Of a DNA stretch of 64,000 bases, positions 1-11,706 are shown in pieces (positions within the stretch are counted from its first letter, which is position 1; every line of letters starts with the position of its first letter). The stretch lies in the NCBI RefSeq assembly GCF_014905175.1, contig NC_057791.1, positions 6,882,001 through 6,946,000 on the forward strand, read 5' to 3'. Origin of the DNA: Aphidius gifuensis (Eukaryota > Arthropoda > Insecta > Hymenoptera > Braconidae). The notes under the pieces are model-generated. The model did no database searches. It saw nothing but the letters and a program-made list of their open reading frames with translations, and was not told the DNA's origin. Both the position numbers and the translations under genes were made by a program.

Positions 1-66
1 TTTCCTACGAAAACCACGAAAATGTTTGAAAGTTTGACTTATCTTTTCAGTTTACCGTTTAAAACA

Positions 67-656
67 TCAATATAATTTAAGAAAGTCAGCGCTAGATACT
101 ATTTTTCTATCAGTCAATTTGACTGCTGTGTAACCCATTTCTAGATCATTTGAGAGAAAAGTACTGATTACACTTTTAGCACTTGTTAAGTTATTCAAAC
201 GTACAATTTCATTATTCAATAAAGAATCCTCCAAAAGCTTTTCAAATTCTTTCAACTTTGATTCCTTTTTTATTAGCAGAGTAATATTATGTTCATCTCT
301 TAAAAGTAAAAGTAAGAATTTTGACAGAGTAGCTGCATATTTTATTGTTTCCATTTTCAACTGTAATATTTCTTCACCTGAAGCCTTACATGTGGCATCA
401 AATTGAGAAAATTTATTATTTATTTCATCAATTCCTTTGATTATTAAATTTAGGGTGTCCATCACAATAAGTATTGTGCTTCAAAGTTTCTGCATTCCTT
501 TTTTTATCGGGTTAAGTGTTTTTTCGTCTATAATTATATCATAATTATTATTTTCGGGTTGAACATCTTCTGAACGTAAAATCAAACTTTCAGTAATGAT
601 ATAATTTTTATTACTGTTATCGAAGTTTAATATGTTTGGTGATATCTCATGAGGGT
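67..656 (-). pseudogene. Decayed exon of an unidentified host-type gene
   Basis: A minus-strand reading frame runs from a good splice acceptor (TTTTCTTACAG just above 656) down to a stop at 67. It is broken once by an in-frame TGA near 482. The part below the stop encodes a leucine/lysine-rich helical stretch (residues like KESKLKEFEKLLEDSLLNNE) that reminds me of the C-terminal domain of DUF4806-type insect proteins, but the likeness is weak. It lies downstream, in the same orientation, of the exon broken by the Polinton at 934. It may be a pseudogene or a gene copy belonging to another transposon. Confidence 0.45.
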
Positions 657-734
657 CTGTAAGAAAATATTTTTACTATTGACTTATTTATCTATTATTT
701 ATGATAATAATTGTTTGATAGACGTACCTATACT

Positions 735-933
735 TAATGAGTTTATTTAAGTAATTCCTCTAGTTTCATGAACATCTGTCTGAACTTGAATTGTCACATT
801 TTTTATTTTTTTTCTTAACCATGGTTCATCATCTGATTCAACGTTTTGTTGTTTCATAATAAAACGTCTCATGTCATCGTTGATTTCTTGAAGTTAATAT
901 CCAGGATCTGATTCATCAGTCAATGCATGAAGA
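735..933 (-). pseudogene. 3' part of an exon split by Polinton Y
   Basis: On the minus strand this encodes an acidic stretch (LHALTDESDPGY, then one TAA stop, then LQEINDDMRRFIMKQQ). The frame runs up to the Polinton boundary at 939/940 and continues at 39,288-39,318 on the far side of the element when one TTTGTT copy is removed. The exon therefore existed before the insertion. The in-frame TAA shows that it is no longer functional here, or never coded in this copy. Confidence 0.55.
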
Positions 934-939
934 TTTGTT

Positions 940-1226
940 AGTAGAGGAGTTATAAGAGTTCTGGCACACTTAATATTCATGGGTGGGTGGCCGGGTGGGT
1001 GGTGTGCGAGGGTGGTTGAGGGAGAAGGTAGTGAAAGGCAGAAGACGCGCCGTCATTTTTTTTTTTTTGAAAATAAAAAAAGTGTTTAGAGGGAGATTTG
1101 AAGGGTGGACGTTCAAAGTGAAAGTCCAGCACGCTATCCCCAGGACCACGGCAGCAACTTGATGTGATGGAAATAGGTGAGGTGAGTGATACTTTGTTTT
1201 AAAAAATGATTTGTTGGAGAATGGAA
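940..1226. repeat. Left terminal inverted repeat of Y
   Basis: Reverse complement of 39,005-39,287 with roughly ten differences, including an 8-bp indel in the GGGTGGGTGG tract. It contains a stretch that reads, on the minus strand, like a degenerate tRNA: an A-box-like TGGTCCTGGGG (1,141-1,151 region), then a B-box-like TTCAAATCTCC (1,092-1,102 region), then a T-run. The right TIR has the same module. Confidence 0.9.
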
Positions 1227-1785
1227 TTCATTTTTTTAATTTATGGGCTATAACGATGAAAAATATTGAAAATAACATGAGTCTTCGCTAGAAATAATTA
1301 TCGCTATGAAAGAAATTTTATTGTTTATAACAATAACATGATATATTTCAAGAATTTATTTTGAGAAAGGGTTGAAGAAATATATATTTTTTTTTTTTTT
1401 TCAAATATTTATTTTTTTTTATTTCCAAGAGTTGTAAGATTTTTGATGAAATGTTTTTTTTTTTTAAAGACGAGAGGTTTTATGATAAATTTACAATGAT
1501 CATAGAAAGATATCTAAAATTATGAACCTGCAAGATTTATCCCACTGCGTTTTTAACCTTCAGAAAAGAGGGGTTGCATAAGGAAATTTTATTGAAAAGA
1601 GCTAAAAAGGTCATTTTATTTTAAGTGTTTCGAGTGTGAACATCGATTTAGAAATAAAAAATGTCAAGAATATTCAGCCTTGGAGAATCAGAAGATAGAG
1701 ACTTTGTGCTTCCGGAACCCTTATACTTAACAAAACAAATTGTGTTGTGAAAGGTTTGTATTTATATATATATATATATATATAT
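1227..1785. other. AT-rich Y interior, no gene seen
   Basis: Between the left TIR and the gypsy insertion I see only AT-rich sequence with T-runs and, at 1,763-1,785, a TA microsatellite that was the target of the gypsy element. No convincing coding frame. Confidence 0.5.
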
Positions 1786-3017
1786 TGTAACGAGATTTGG
1801 CAGATCTCGCGCTCCCGAAAATAATTAGAGGTCTGGTCTGAGGGGTTTTATCGACTAAGACGCTAATTAATACCACCGGTTTGTGAGTGGCCTCGGTAGT
1901 GACATCCATTTTCGCCTGAATGTCAGTGTTGACTTGGTAGACATCCACCAGGAGTGGATAATCCGGATTCCTACCCTGGCTACGACAGATTCGTATCCCC
2001 TACTTCGACACTCCCACCGGAGAGTCGCATCGAGGTGTGCGCACAGATGGTCGTATGGAGTTGGTCAAACGGGAGTGGGGATAGAGAGTCCATAAAACTG
2101 GTGATCGCTGGCATCTCACTGCCAGTCGTCGGCCAGCTCTCGGAGCTGGCTGATGGCACCGGGACTGGTGACAGTCCGTGGTTGGCTTCCGATGAAGCTA
2201 GCCGACTCCTTGGTGGAGTTGGCTGGTGACTTGGTGATGTCGACATGCTCCTATGGAGGAGCTAGTTGATATCATTGGTGAAGCTGGCATGACTCCTTGG
2301 TGGTGTTAGCCGACTTAGACGATGACGTCGACGAGGTCCTAGGCTGGAACTAGTTGATGTCACTGATGAGTCCAACCAAGCTCCCGATGCGTGGTGCATG
2401 CTCTCGGGGGTGATTGACGATGTCGCTACGCTGTATAGGTAGGACGTTGTATATCACTCGCTCTCTCGCTCTAGTGTGGTTACTTACTGTCAGGGTAACC
2501 TATAATCGAGTAGCCAAATGCATAGAGTGGTCCGGCGTAAGACCAGCGTGGCTGCGGATGAACTTTATGTTCGACTACTTGGTGCACTAGAGTGAGTAGG
2601 CAATAGGAGGATATTTGATAAAGCCTGGGAGGTACGAATATCCTCGTTCTCGTATTGACTTGGGTTGTGCCAGTGAGTTAAACCAAAGTTATTGATCACG
2701 GTAATAACCGCCGCCGCGGGGTGAGGTTATTACGCTCCCGGCCAATACTAAAAACAATATACATTTTAGTAATGGTGCCAGAGTGACGTTTTGGAACTAA
2801 TATGGTGGACTGCGCCCCTCTACCATTTCTTACTGAACTAGTCGCTACCGAAATGGCCGTCGGCGGCCATTGCTCCCGAAACTACCCCACGGTCCGTTGG
2901 TTGCCGTTATACACCAGCTGGCTCTCTCCTGGTGGTAGGAGAGGAGGATGGTGAGAAATCCTCGTTGATCCCATAGTAACTGATGCTTCTACTTTATCGG
3001 TGGAAAAATCAGTTGCA
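1786..3017 (+). repeat. 5' LTR of the gypsy element
   Basis: Starts TGTAACGAGATTTGGC and ends ATCAGTTGCA, with the same length as the 3' LTR at 6,455-7,686. Short frames inside it are repeated at both LTRs and are not genes. The motif GCTCCCG occurs four times in it. Confidence 0.93.
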
Positions 3018-3020
3018 AAA

Positions 3021-3038
3021 TGGCTCCCAACGTGGGGC
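3021..3038 (+). promoter_or_regulatory. Primer binding site, tRNA-Lys
   Basis: TGGCTCCCAACGTGGGGC starts three bases after the LTR and is complementary, with one mismatch, to the 3' end of insect tRNA-Lys(CTT), which ends ...CCCCACGTTGGGCGCCA. Confidence 0.8.
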
Positions 3039-3353
3039 CTGCCATGCAGGTTTCGAAGCGACACTCACGGCAAGTCTGGTACTGTAGTTCCAACTCTTGC
3101 CGCATCAGGGCTCGGCGTTAGTGCGCTCCATTCTCATTGGTCATGTGAACCCCTCGCGTGATTGGTGGGGAAGACGGAGTTGCGCAGACGATCGATACTT
3201 GTTGTAGCAAATTGGAGGGGCGAAATATCGAGCTTCCACGCGTATATAAGGAGCTGCATCGAGTGAAGAAGCTCGTTCCTCGTCCGGTTACGACGAGGGA
3301 TACTGCTCTTTGAGACCAAGCTTGTGTGATAGCTAATTTCTGAAAGCAAGGCT

Positions 3354-4636
3354 ATGGAGAACATGGGTGATCCTAAGCCACTGGAGTTGGTAGAGACCAA
3401 CTCGCTCTCGACTGGGGAGTCTGATCCAGCAATGGAATGGACTCCAACAGAGGAACCTGGTGCTGGTGTGCCCGAAGGGAATTCTCTGTCAATCCAGGAA
3501 CCAAGTCCATCGGTTGGTCAGCCGGGGGAACCTTTGTGAAAGGATCCACTGAACCGACCTTCGAGGAGGTGATGAAGGACGTCCAACACTGGACTAACTT
3601 CGAGTTGGTGGACCCATTATCACCACCTACGATGGCAGATCCAGCAATGGCTCCACTCGCTCCCGTGGAGGCAGCAGTACAGGGGAAGATGGACGAAACA
3701 CCATCGGCCGCTGAACCGCCGACTCCAATCGAAGAGGTTGCTAAGCCTTTTGCTCCCGAGGTTGAGAAGGGTCAACCTAGCCAAAAGGCTAAATCTACAC
3801 CTTCCGAGTCTGCTGATGAGACGGAGCATGAGGTCGCTCGCCTCATGGGGAGACGTTCAGTCAACTCATACCGCAGCACCTCCTCTGCAAGATCGATTGC
3901 ACCAAGTCCAGTAGCATACTATGCTCATGACGGACCACGGTCGCATGCGTTGCAATCCATCTTGCAGCAGATTCGTGCAGACCCTGGGCTATGGTTCCAA
4001 CTAGAGGCAGCCATGAAGCGGGGTAGAGAGGAGAAGATGGCGACTCCGGATGCCAAGCGGAGTCACTTGGATGTCGTTGTTAGGACATCCTCGGCTCCCA
4101 CTCCTCCGATCATGCCTCGTTGGCCCCAAACGCCAACACCCGGCACCTCACAGCTAAGTGGGCTAGAGGCGCTAAATATTGGTCAAGGGATGCGCTATTC
4201 GCCGGAGGTACATCACCAACGTATGATGAAAGAAGCATACAAAGTACCTTCCAAACGACATGGTCTTCTCGATGGCTCAGGGGAAATCTTTGGTGGTCCA
4301 CCAATACGTCACGACGCAGCAAGTGTGGTAGAAGTTGCCAAGCAATTTCTATGTCACAACTGTCGCGCCCCTGGACACCGCTTCAGCAGATGTCCACTAC
4401 CTATGGTGGAAGGTGGATTCTGTAAGCGTTGTGGTAGAAAGGGGGTGACGCTAAAGACCTGCCAAAGCTGCAAAGATGGGTGGAATGCTGAGGGACCCTA
4501 TGTGGCGGCATTGGGAGGCAATGTTGCGAGGGCCGTAGCCAGTACATCCGGGGCTCAGGCCGCTCCCGAAGACAAGCAGAAGAAGAAGAAGAAGAAGAAG
4601 AAGAACGAGAAAAAGAAGAAGGCTGTAAAGAAATAA
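3354..4636 (+). pseudogene. gag: Gypsy gag polyprotein, frameshifted
   Basis: The frame starts with MENMGDPKPLELVETN at 3,354 and stops at 3,539; the main frame, open from 3,437 to 4,636, carries the rest, so there is a +/-1 shift between about 3,440 and 3,540. The main part is rich in P, A and E and contains the zinc knuckle CHNCRAPGHRFSRC (CX2CX4HX4C) at about residue 305, followed by a second Cys cluster (CKRCGRK...CQSC), and ends in a long lysine tail. This fits a gypsy Gag that binds RNA through the knuckle. The lysine tail comes from an AAG run and may be slippage-prone. Confidence 0.8.
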
Positions 4637-4639
4637 ATA

Positions 4640-5378
4640 AATAGTCTTTTATATTTCTCTAATCACCTGACTTTTGCGTTTCATTCCCCTTCATCTTTTC
4701 AGGCTAGTTTTAAGTCGCTCCCGAAGTGGTTCTGTCCACTTGATCTCGTTTGCAATCGGAAATTCTCGTTTTTTTTCGTTGCCCGGAATAACTTTGGTTA
4801 TTCGTTCTTGTGACAACTCACTGGTCGTTCGTGCTCCAAGGGTTGTTGGTTCCCGCTGTATCTGTGGATACAGGACTCGGTAGTTCTCGGGCACAGTCAG
4901 AACTGTTTGGTACAGTATACGATAGTCTATAGAACTACGTTCTCGGTAGCCTTCGGGTAGTCTTAGTCGTTGAAAAACTAAGACAGTCTTAAGATCTACG
5001 ATCTCGGTAGTCTCTGAAGGCGATCTTGGCTGTCCTCCTACAGGCTGTGATATTTCAGAAATCTACGCTCTCGGCTATTTCCGCTAATGTTCAGTAGATC
5101 CCCACCTACGGACATTAGCAGATGACGCTGGCATCACTCCCCTTTCAGGGAAAGATGCGCTCACGGGCTTTGCGCAGGAATAGAGAGGAGGGATGCAAGT
5201 CTCCCACCACTCAAAACTGGGTATATAAGGCCGATCCCGAGTAAAGAGCAATCACTTCTGGCTTCAACGAGCTGGAGGTAGGTTTTCTGAACGCTCTCGA
5301 GACTTCTGGCTTTAACTATCTGGAGGTAGGTTCTCTGAACGCTCCCGATATGGTTTGTGATAATGATCATTAAACCTG
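4640..5378 (+). other. Non-coding internal region replacing protease/RT
   Basis: Where protease and reverse transcriptase should be, there is no coding frame. Instead there are short repeats: CTACGNTCTCGG near 4,935, 4,998 and 5,065, and two copies of a roughly 60-bp unit (CTTCTGGCTT...CTGGAGGTAGG) at 5,249-5,370. It may be foreign or scrambled leader sequence of a non-autonomous derivative. Confidence 0.6.
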
Positions 5379-5399
5379 GTAACTCTGGCCAGAAAACCA

Positions 5400-5811
5400 G
5401 AGGAGGCTCTCGTTCACACTGCAAACCGATGCGAGCAGTGTAGGTCTTGGCGCCGTACTTACCCAGGTATAAGATGGACAAGAAAGAGTTATCGCTTACG
5501 CAAGTAGAGGGTTAACTGCTCCCGAAAGAAAGTATACCGTCACGGAGCAAGAATGCTTGGCAGTCGTGTGGGCTATCAAGAAATTTCGTGCATACGTGGA
5601 GGGATACAAGTTCACGGTCATCACTGATCACAGCAGTTTACGCTGGCTTCATAATTTGAAGGACCCTGGTGGTCGACTTGGTAGATGGGCTCTCGGCCTG
5701 ATGGAATATGATTTTGAGATAGTACACAGGAAAGGTGCACTACATCATGTTCCAGATGCGCTCTCGCGTGCTCCCGAAGGCGGCGCTGTTCTAGCGACGA
5801 TAACAGGCTAA
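5400..5811 (+). pseudogene. pol: Gypsy RNase H fragment
   Basis: Encodes the RNase H domain that follows gypsy RT: LQTDASSVGLGAVLTQ, then an in-frame TAA near 5,472, then ECLAVVWAIKKF, TVITDHSSLRWL and the tether motif ALSRAPEG. The catalytic start TDAS and the TDH motif are visible. The RT palm upstream is deleted. Confidence 0.85.
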
Positions 5812-5842
5812 CCCCACCGAACGGGTTAATCGGAGTATCAAG

Positions 5843-6412
5843 ATGATGGTGCGTGCGGTTTTTGATCTCGACCATAGAGAGTGGGATAAGTATGTGAGTG
5901 AAATACAATTCGCTTATAATACTTCGTACCATAGTTCTCTTATGGCGACCCCGGCATTCGCAAATCTTGGGCGAGAATTAGAATCGAAAGGTTCTCTCCA
6001 ACGAGATTTGACGAATGATCTTGAAACTGTTGAAATAGGGTCTGAAGAGTGGATTGAATACATGAAGTGTCATGACGCACTAAGACTAGCTTTCCGGTTT
6101 GCTCTCGATGAGGCTAGTGCTCGACGAGCTGAACAGTACAACCGAAAACATCGAAATGTCGAATTCGAAGTTGGTCAGTTAGTACTGGTGCGAAATCGAG
6201 AACTATCCAAAGCCCAAGCGTATCGAACGGCCGCCTTGAACAAGCCATTCATAGGGCCGTGGGTTATAACGCAGAAGCTATCGAGGACAGTCTATAGATT
6301 GTCCGATCTCGGTGGTAAGGATAGAGGTAAACTATCAATAGTTGACCTCAAACTTTATCGTGACCCAGGAGGAGACGAGGAGATGAGAAGAGGGGAGCGA
6401 CCTGAGAATTGA
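5843..6412 (+). pseudogene. pol: Gypsy integrase C-terminal fragment
   Basis: Encodes the end of the integrase core and the GPY/F-like C-terminus: EIQFAYNTSYHSSLMATPAF is the familiar segment after the last catalytic Glu, and FIGPWVITQKLSRTVYRL is the C-terminal domain. The DDE residues themselves are missing, so the gap between this piece and RNase H is a deletion. It ends 42 bp before the 3' LTR. Confidence 0.85.
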
Positions 6413-6440
6413 CGATTGTTAAGTTTCGGGTCGAAACTTC

Positions 6441-6454
6441 CGCGGGAAAGGTGG
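6441..6454 (+). promoter_or_regulatory. Polypurine tract
   Basis: CGCGGGAAAGGTGG lies directly before the 3' LTR start at 6,455, where plus-strand synthesis of the retroelement would be primed. Confidence 0.6.
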
Positions 6455-7686
6455 TGTAACGAGATTTGGCAGATCTCGCGCTCCCGAAAATAATTAGAGG
6501 TCTGGTCTGAGGGGTTTTATCGACTAAGACGCTAATTAATACCACCGGTTTGTGAGTGGCCTCGGTAGTGACATCCATTTTCGCCTGAATGTCAGTGTTG
6601 ACTTGGTAGACATCCACCAGGAGTGGATAATCCGGATTCCTACCCTGGCTACGACAGATTCGTATCCCCTACTTCAACACTCCCACCGGAGAGTCGCATC
6701 GAGGTGTGCGCACAGATGGTCGTATGGAGTTGGTCAAACGGCAGTGGGGATAGAGAGTCCATAAAACTGGTGATCGCTGGCATCTCACTGCTAGTCGTCG
6801 GCCGGCTCTCGGAGCTGGCTGATGGCACCGGGACTGGTGACAGTCCGTGGTTGGCTTCCGATGAAGCTAGCCGACTCCTTGGTGGAGTTGGCTGGTGACT
6901 TGGTGATGTCGACATGCTCTTATAGAGGAGCTAGTTGATATCATTGGTGAAGCTGGCATGACTCCTTGGTGGAGTTAGCCGACTTAGACGATGACGTCGA
7001 CTAGGTCCTAGGCTGGAACTAGTTGATGTCACTGATGAGTCCAACCAAGCTCCCGATGCGTGGTGCATGCTCTCGGGGGTGATTGACGATGTCGCTACGC
7101 TGTATAGGTAGGACGTTGTATATCACTCGCTCTCTCGCTCTAGTGTGGTTACTTACTGTCAGGGTAACCTATAATCGAGTAGCCAAATGCATAGAGTGGT
7201 CCGGCGTAAAACCAGCGTGGCTGCGGATGAACTTTATGTTCGACTACTTGGTGCACTAGAGTGAATAGGCAATAGGAGGATATTTGGTAAAGCCTGTGAG
7301 GTACGAATATCCTCGTTCTCGTATTGACTTGGGTTGTGCGAGTGAGTTAAACCAAAGTTAATGATCACGGTAATAACCGCCGCCGCGGGGTGAGGTTATT
7401 ACGCTCCCGGCCAATACTAAAAACAATATACATTATAGTAATGGTGCCAGAGTGACGTTTTGGAACTAATATGGTGTACCGCGCTCCTCTACCATTTCTT
7501 ACTGAACTAGTCGCTACTGAAATGGCTGTCGGCGGCCATTGCTCCCAAAACTACCCCACGGTTCGTTGGTTGCCGTTATACACCAGCTGGCTCCCTCCTG
7601 GCGGTAGGAGAGGAGGATGGTGAGAACTCCTCGTTGATCCCATAGTAACTGAGGCTTCTACTTTATCGGTGGAAAAATCAGTTGCA
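6455..7686 (+). repeat. 3' LTR of the gypsy element
   Basis: Direct repeat of 1,786-3,017 with the same termini and length, followed by the ATAT duplication. Confidence 0.93.
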
Positions 7687-8399
7687 ATATATAGTGTCAT
7701 TTTATTATTTTTTAAACAGTCTAATAGTTGCACTCGTATTTATAAATTTTTCAAGCGGATTTGATTTTTTATTTTTTAAGCAAATATTGAATATGCTAAC
7801 AGTAATAATAGTGAGAGTAACAGTGAAAATAAATAAAATATGCGGTCAAATATTGTTAATTATTATGTTAATAACATTATAGAGCTAAAACTAGACAATA
7901 TCAGAAAGAAACTATTATTATTAAAATTTCAATGAAAAAAAAATAAAAGAGAAAATTTCTTTGAAAAACTTTTTGAATTTATCTATTTTGAAAGATGTAG
8001 TTTTTATTTATACTGGTAAAATTACAATAATATAGAAATATCAATATTATAATATCAGCAAAATATTCTATATAAAGAATAGTAGACTTACAACGTCAGT
8101 GATTGTGTAAATATAGAGCAACCACTGGTGTCCAAGTGACCCTTCTTGACACTGACGCGTAAAAGAGTATTATTGAGAATAATTAATAACTCGGTTCTTT
8201 ATTTAATTCAAAAATCATACTTTAAGTAATCGTAATCGATACAACTTTTTATTAAAAAAAAAAAAAACAAATTTAGACGATTGGTTTTATAGTTTTTCAC
8301 AATATAGTTCTCGAAGCTTTGCATTTCCGGATATAGATGTATTTCAGTATTATTGTTAAATTTTTAGAATGTAAATATAATATTGTATCTTCTTTTCAG

Positions 8400-8507
8400 A
8401 TTAATCATGAAAGACCAAAAGTTGATGAATTATCTCGAGAAATGAGAGAAAGACATGAAAATAGGACTAGTTATTATGAAACATCGCGAGCTGGAAATAT
8501 ACGAATG
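8400..8507 (+). other. Exon-like block, unknown gene
   Basis: Bounded by a pyrimidine-rich acceptor (CTTCTTTTCAG) and a donor (ATG followed by GTAAAT), it is an open 36-codon stretch rich in R and E (ELSREMRERHENRTSYYETS). No family recognised. Real splicing is unproven. Confidence 0.3.
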
Positions 8508-8598
8508 GTAAATATTTAAACAAATTTTTTGGCATTCGTACTTAAAAAAGACTACATTACACCCGTATTTTCAAGTTTTCAATATACACATTAATAAA

Positions 8599-8672
8599 AA
8601 TAATGTGTAGTTTTTCATTTTACACATTGTTTTGACTGAAATAATGCGTAAAATGAAAAACTACACATTATT
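8599..8672. repeat. Palindrome with 30-bp arms
   Basis: AATAATGTGTAGTTTTTCAT... is followed after a few bases by its inverted copy ending ...ATGAAAAACTACACATTATT. It would form a long hairpin; it may be a small foldback element. Confidence 0.75.
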
Positions 8673-9264
8673 TTTTCAATTTTTAATGGGAAACCACCAA
8701 CACAACTAAACATTGTATGACGGTGTGATATTTTTTTTTTTTTTATAAACTGGTGCAGCCCTCTGACGACTAAACATGCTGAACATAACTAAACATAACC
8801 ATGGCTTTGTATACATTCTGTCTAAATATAAGTGACAGCTTGAGACAGTTTAACAACAAAATACAATCTTATTTCAACAAAAATTAATAATTAAAATATA
8901 TCATATTAACAAAAAAAATTAAATAAAATTGCAAAAACTGTTTTAATGAGTGATAATGTCATATGTGACAGTGAAACTAATGCCAAAAAAAATCAAAAGA
9001 GTTTATATATATAAAAAAGCATACATGGAATTTAAAAAAAAAAAAAAACATTTAATAAATTGTTGAGATATATCAAAATAGATAGATATTTTATAAATGT
9101 AGGATACTATTATTTTTTTTTTTTATTGAGGCCATCTGATTTATTTGTTATTCTTATTTATTCAAAGCAATATTGTTATTTATTAATATCAATTTTATTT
9201 TTTGTTTTCATGTTAATTTTATTTTTTGTGATCATATTAATTTTCTTTTGTTTAATCATATAAT

Positions 9265-9376
9265 TTTGTTTATTTGAATCATATTAATTTTGTTTATTTA
9301 AATCATATTAATTTTGTTTATTTAAATCATATTAATTTTGTTCATTTAAATCATATTAATTTTTTTTTTTTTTTAA
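9265..9376 (+). repeat. 24-bp AT minisatellite
   Basis: About four to five tandem copies of AATCATATTAATTTTGTTTATTT-like units, ending in a T-run that also marks the truncated end of the neighbouring polB fragment. Confidence 0.8.
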
Positions 9377-9377
9377 A

Positions 9378-11048
9378 TCATATGAAAGGTATGAATGAAT
9401 TACATACCTTTCTTCAGGATAAAGAGTTGCTAATAATTTTGGACATTTACTTGTGGATAAAGGAGGTATTTGTCGTTCTGGTGCCAAAGGTGAATCCCTA
9501 TGTTCATCATAAAGCTCTACTGGATAGTCCAGATCTGTTTCCAAAATATAACCCCACTCAGCATCATCCCCAATAGATTGTAATGAATTTATATCAAAGT
9601 TCTCAACCCACTGGAAATTACCTACTGGAAGTGTAGAAGCCATTGCACAACCATATAAATTGTTAACATCAAAGTACATTAAATATGAATCTCTAATATT
9701 TGAATTGTATTCTTTCATATACTTATTGTTTGCAATGACATAGCGATGTGAACATTGTGATAAACCACCTCTAATGCCTCCCTCAATAAACAATAATTTA
9801 TCAGCATCCATTAATAATTCTAACTCAATCTCTGTATATTTTAGCATTGCATTAAAACTCAACCCTGGGAGGGTGTTATAGTGAGCTGGATCTAAATCAT
9901 AGGTTTTTAAACAAAAATAACTAAAATTTTCAAATATATCAGCTAAAAGAACATCTGTACGGAGATATAAATCCGAGTATTCCCCCAGATTTTTTACTTT
10001 AAATACTCTTCATACATTGCAAGCATGAGCATAATCATCATCACTCACATGCTCTTCATTAAGCTTAGAATAAAAATCAATTTTTGAAGGCAATTGTTCT
10101 TCATTAAATTTTTCCCAACAATCAATATAATCATATGGAAATATACCTTTTTTTGTTATTAATTTGAATTCTTCTAAATTGTTGCAATAACTACGACTTA
10201 TACTTTTATCGTTATCCTCTAATTCATTAGCAAGTGTACTTATTGAGCTGGCCATAAATTTATATGAGTCTATAAAACGTAATTGAATCCTAGTATCGTT
10301 CACAAATTTAGTAAAGCTTATGTAGCTCTCCTTATTTAAAGCCAAAAGATTAATCTTGCTTGGAAATTGTTTTTTTAATTCTTTAATTAGGAAATGGCTG
10401 TCATAATTACTGAGACCATTAAACACCACAGCTATTATGCAAGAGTCTTGATAATTAAGGTTGCATCTGAAATAATAAATTTTCATTTTAATATTTATTT
10501 CAACAGTAATTTTTATTTTTATAAAGTTTTATTTCTTAAGAAAAACAGAAAAAGTGAAAAAAAAAACGAAAAAAATCAGAGAAAAATTAAAAAATTGAAA
10601 AATTAAAAAATTTAATTAGGCTATTATACGCAGCATGGGCGGCTCCTCTATACACCCCGCTGAGATGACAGTGATCACGTGCTTTAATGTTTTCCGCTGT
10701 GAACAATTTGTTACATATATGGCACTTTGTTGCACTAAAAAATTACAATTCTTCATCAAATGTTAAATTCATCGGTTGGATATTTTCCAATATATTATCA
10801 ACATTGTGTGCCAGCTCTTCAAGCTCTTTTATAAACCATTTAATACAATTTTTGTCTCGTTTTAATTTAAATTTAGAGAGCGTATTATCATAAGAACATT
10901 TAATATAGTATGCTACACTGTTTGGAATATGTTTTTGTTGAATTGTTTTTTTCAACGAATTATTGGAGGTTGAAATGTTTTTCTTTTTATTTTCCATATC
11001 ATAAAACTTTTCCATCTCATTACTCTTGCTATTATTTCGTTCGTGCAC
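9378..11048 (-). pseudogene. polB: Protein-primed type B DNA polymerase fragment (Polinton Z)
   Basis: Reading right to left: an N-terminal piece (KHIPNSVAYYIKCSY), a zinc-like pair (CHIC...DHCH, 10,631-10,740), an intron at 10,467-10,629, the exonuclease segment (GLSNYDSHFLIKEL), a TGA in place of Trp near 10,011, and polymerase motif A (YFDVNNLYG). It stops at a T-run at 9,378, before motifs B and C, and lacks the start. Stops also interrupt the frame near 10,740. The same segments in Y's polB (13.8-17.8 kb) are clearly homologous. Polinton polB replicates the element from its TIRs using a protein primer; this copy cannot. Confidence 0.9.
10467..10629 (-). other. Intron in Z polB
   Basis: On the minus strand the coding frame ends GCTGC before GTATAA at 10,629 and resumes after TTATTTCAG at 10,466 with A-TGC-AAC. 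This is a phase-2 GT-AG intron of 163 bp, immediately after the YRGAAHA peptide. Y's polB has an intron at the same codon and phase. Confidence 0.75.
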
Positions 11049-11188
11049 GTGTTTATTCTTATTTTCACATTTTATCTATTCATATATAATCATTTACCTC
11101 TCCATAATTTATTTGTTCATCTCTCTTTTTTATTAATTTATGTAAAAATTTTAAAAATTATTTTTGTTATGTTTTCTTCATTTTTCAG

Positions 11189-11706
11189 AGGGAGTCAGTG
11201 GAGAGGAAAATCACCAGGAGGAGAAACAAAAAGGATGAGCTGTTAAAGAGGAATCTAGCTATAGGACTGAACAGATCACCCGGAAGGAGATATCAGATCA
11301 ACGAAAAAATAAGTTGTAGATTTTATTTGTTTATTTATCTATTTTTTTCCTTTATTTTCTTATTCTTTTCCAATGATTATTTGTATTTATACTAATTCAG
11401 TTGTTTTGTTTGTTTTTTTTTTGTTTACAGATTATCGATCTCCACATAATTAGCGAGCAGCTGGACATGGACATTCGAAATGCAACAATTGTTATTGAGA
11501 GTAAGTGATTTATTTTTTTTTACATTTATTCCTCCTCTTTTTTTTAAAAAAACATTCTTTTAATTATTGCATTTTTCAATCTTGTTTTTTTTATTTATTT
11601 TGTTTCAGGAATGTTGGAAAGAGAGACTGGTGCTGCAAGGGTCCTGGCAGACGTTCCATGCCCTCTAGATGACCCCATCCATGACTCCGATAGTGAGGGA
11701 CCATAG
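11189..11706 (+). CDS. 3' exons of an unidentified spliced gene
   Basis: Three exon-like blocks: 11,189-11,312 (ERKITRRRNKKDELLKRNL, basic), 11,431-11,500 (IIDLHIISEQLDMDIRN) and 11,609-11,706 (MLERETGAARVLADVPC, ending SDSEGP and TAG). Acceptors are TTTTTCAG, GTTTACAG and TGTTTCAG; the donor at 11,501 is GTAAGT. Blocks two and three join in frame (phase 1). The first junction does not keep the frame as I read it, so either the first donor is wrong or the gene is broken. Polyadenylation-like AATAAA follows near 11,783. Codon use is less AT-rich than the surroundings. No family recognised. It lies between Z's polB and Z's TIR and points to the TIR, as the spliced gene of X does. Confidence 0.5.

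Larger units (their letters stand above)
1786..7686 (+). mobile_element. Defective Ty3/gypsy LTR retrotransposon
   Basis: Two direct LTRs of 1,232 bp (TGTAACGAG...TTGCA) enclose a primer site, a gag gene, an RNase H remnant and an integrase C-terminal remnant. The flanking ATAT at 1,782-1,785 and 7,687-7,690 is a 4-bp target duplication. Protease, most of reverse transcriptase and the integrase core are missing. The LTRs differ at about 25 positions by eye (about 98% identity), so the insertion is fairly young. Base composition is clearly less AT-rich than the surroundings. Confidence 0.93.
7691..9250. other. AT-rich Polinton interior, no clear gene
   Basis: Apart from the exon-like block at 8,400-8,507 and the palindrome at 8,599-8,672, I see only AT-rich sequence here. 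It should be Y (or Z) DNA continuing after the gypsy insertion. Confidence 0.4.

Noticed and set aside
1883..2246. Overlapping frames in the gypsy LTR
   Set aside because: Present in both LTRs (also 6,552-6,915), on both strands, with no protein family likeness.
4674..4894. Opposed frames after gag
   Set aside because: Overlapping on both strands with no gypsy protein similarity; open by composition.
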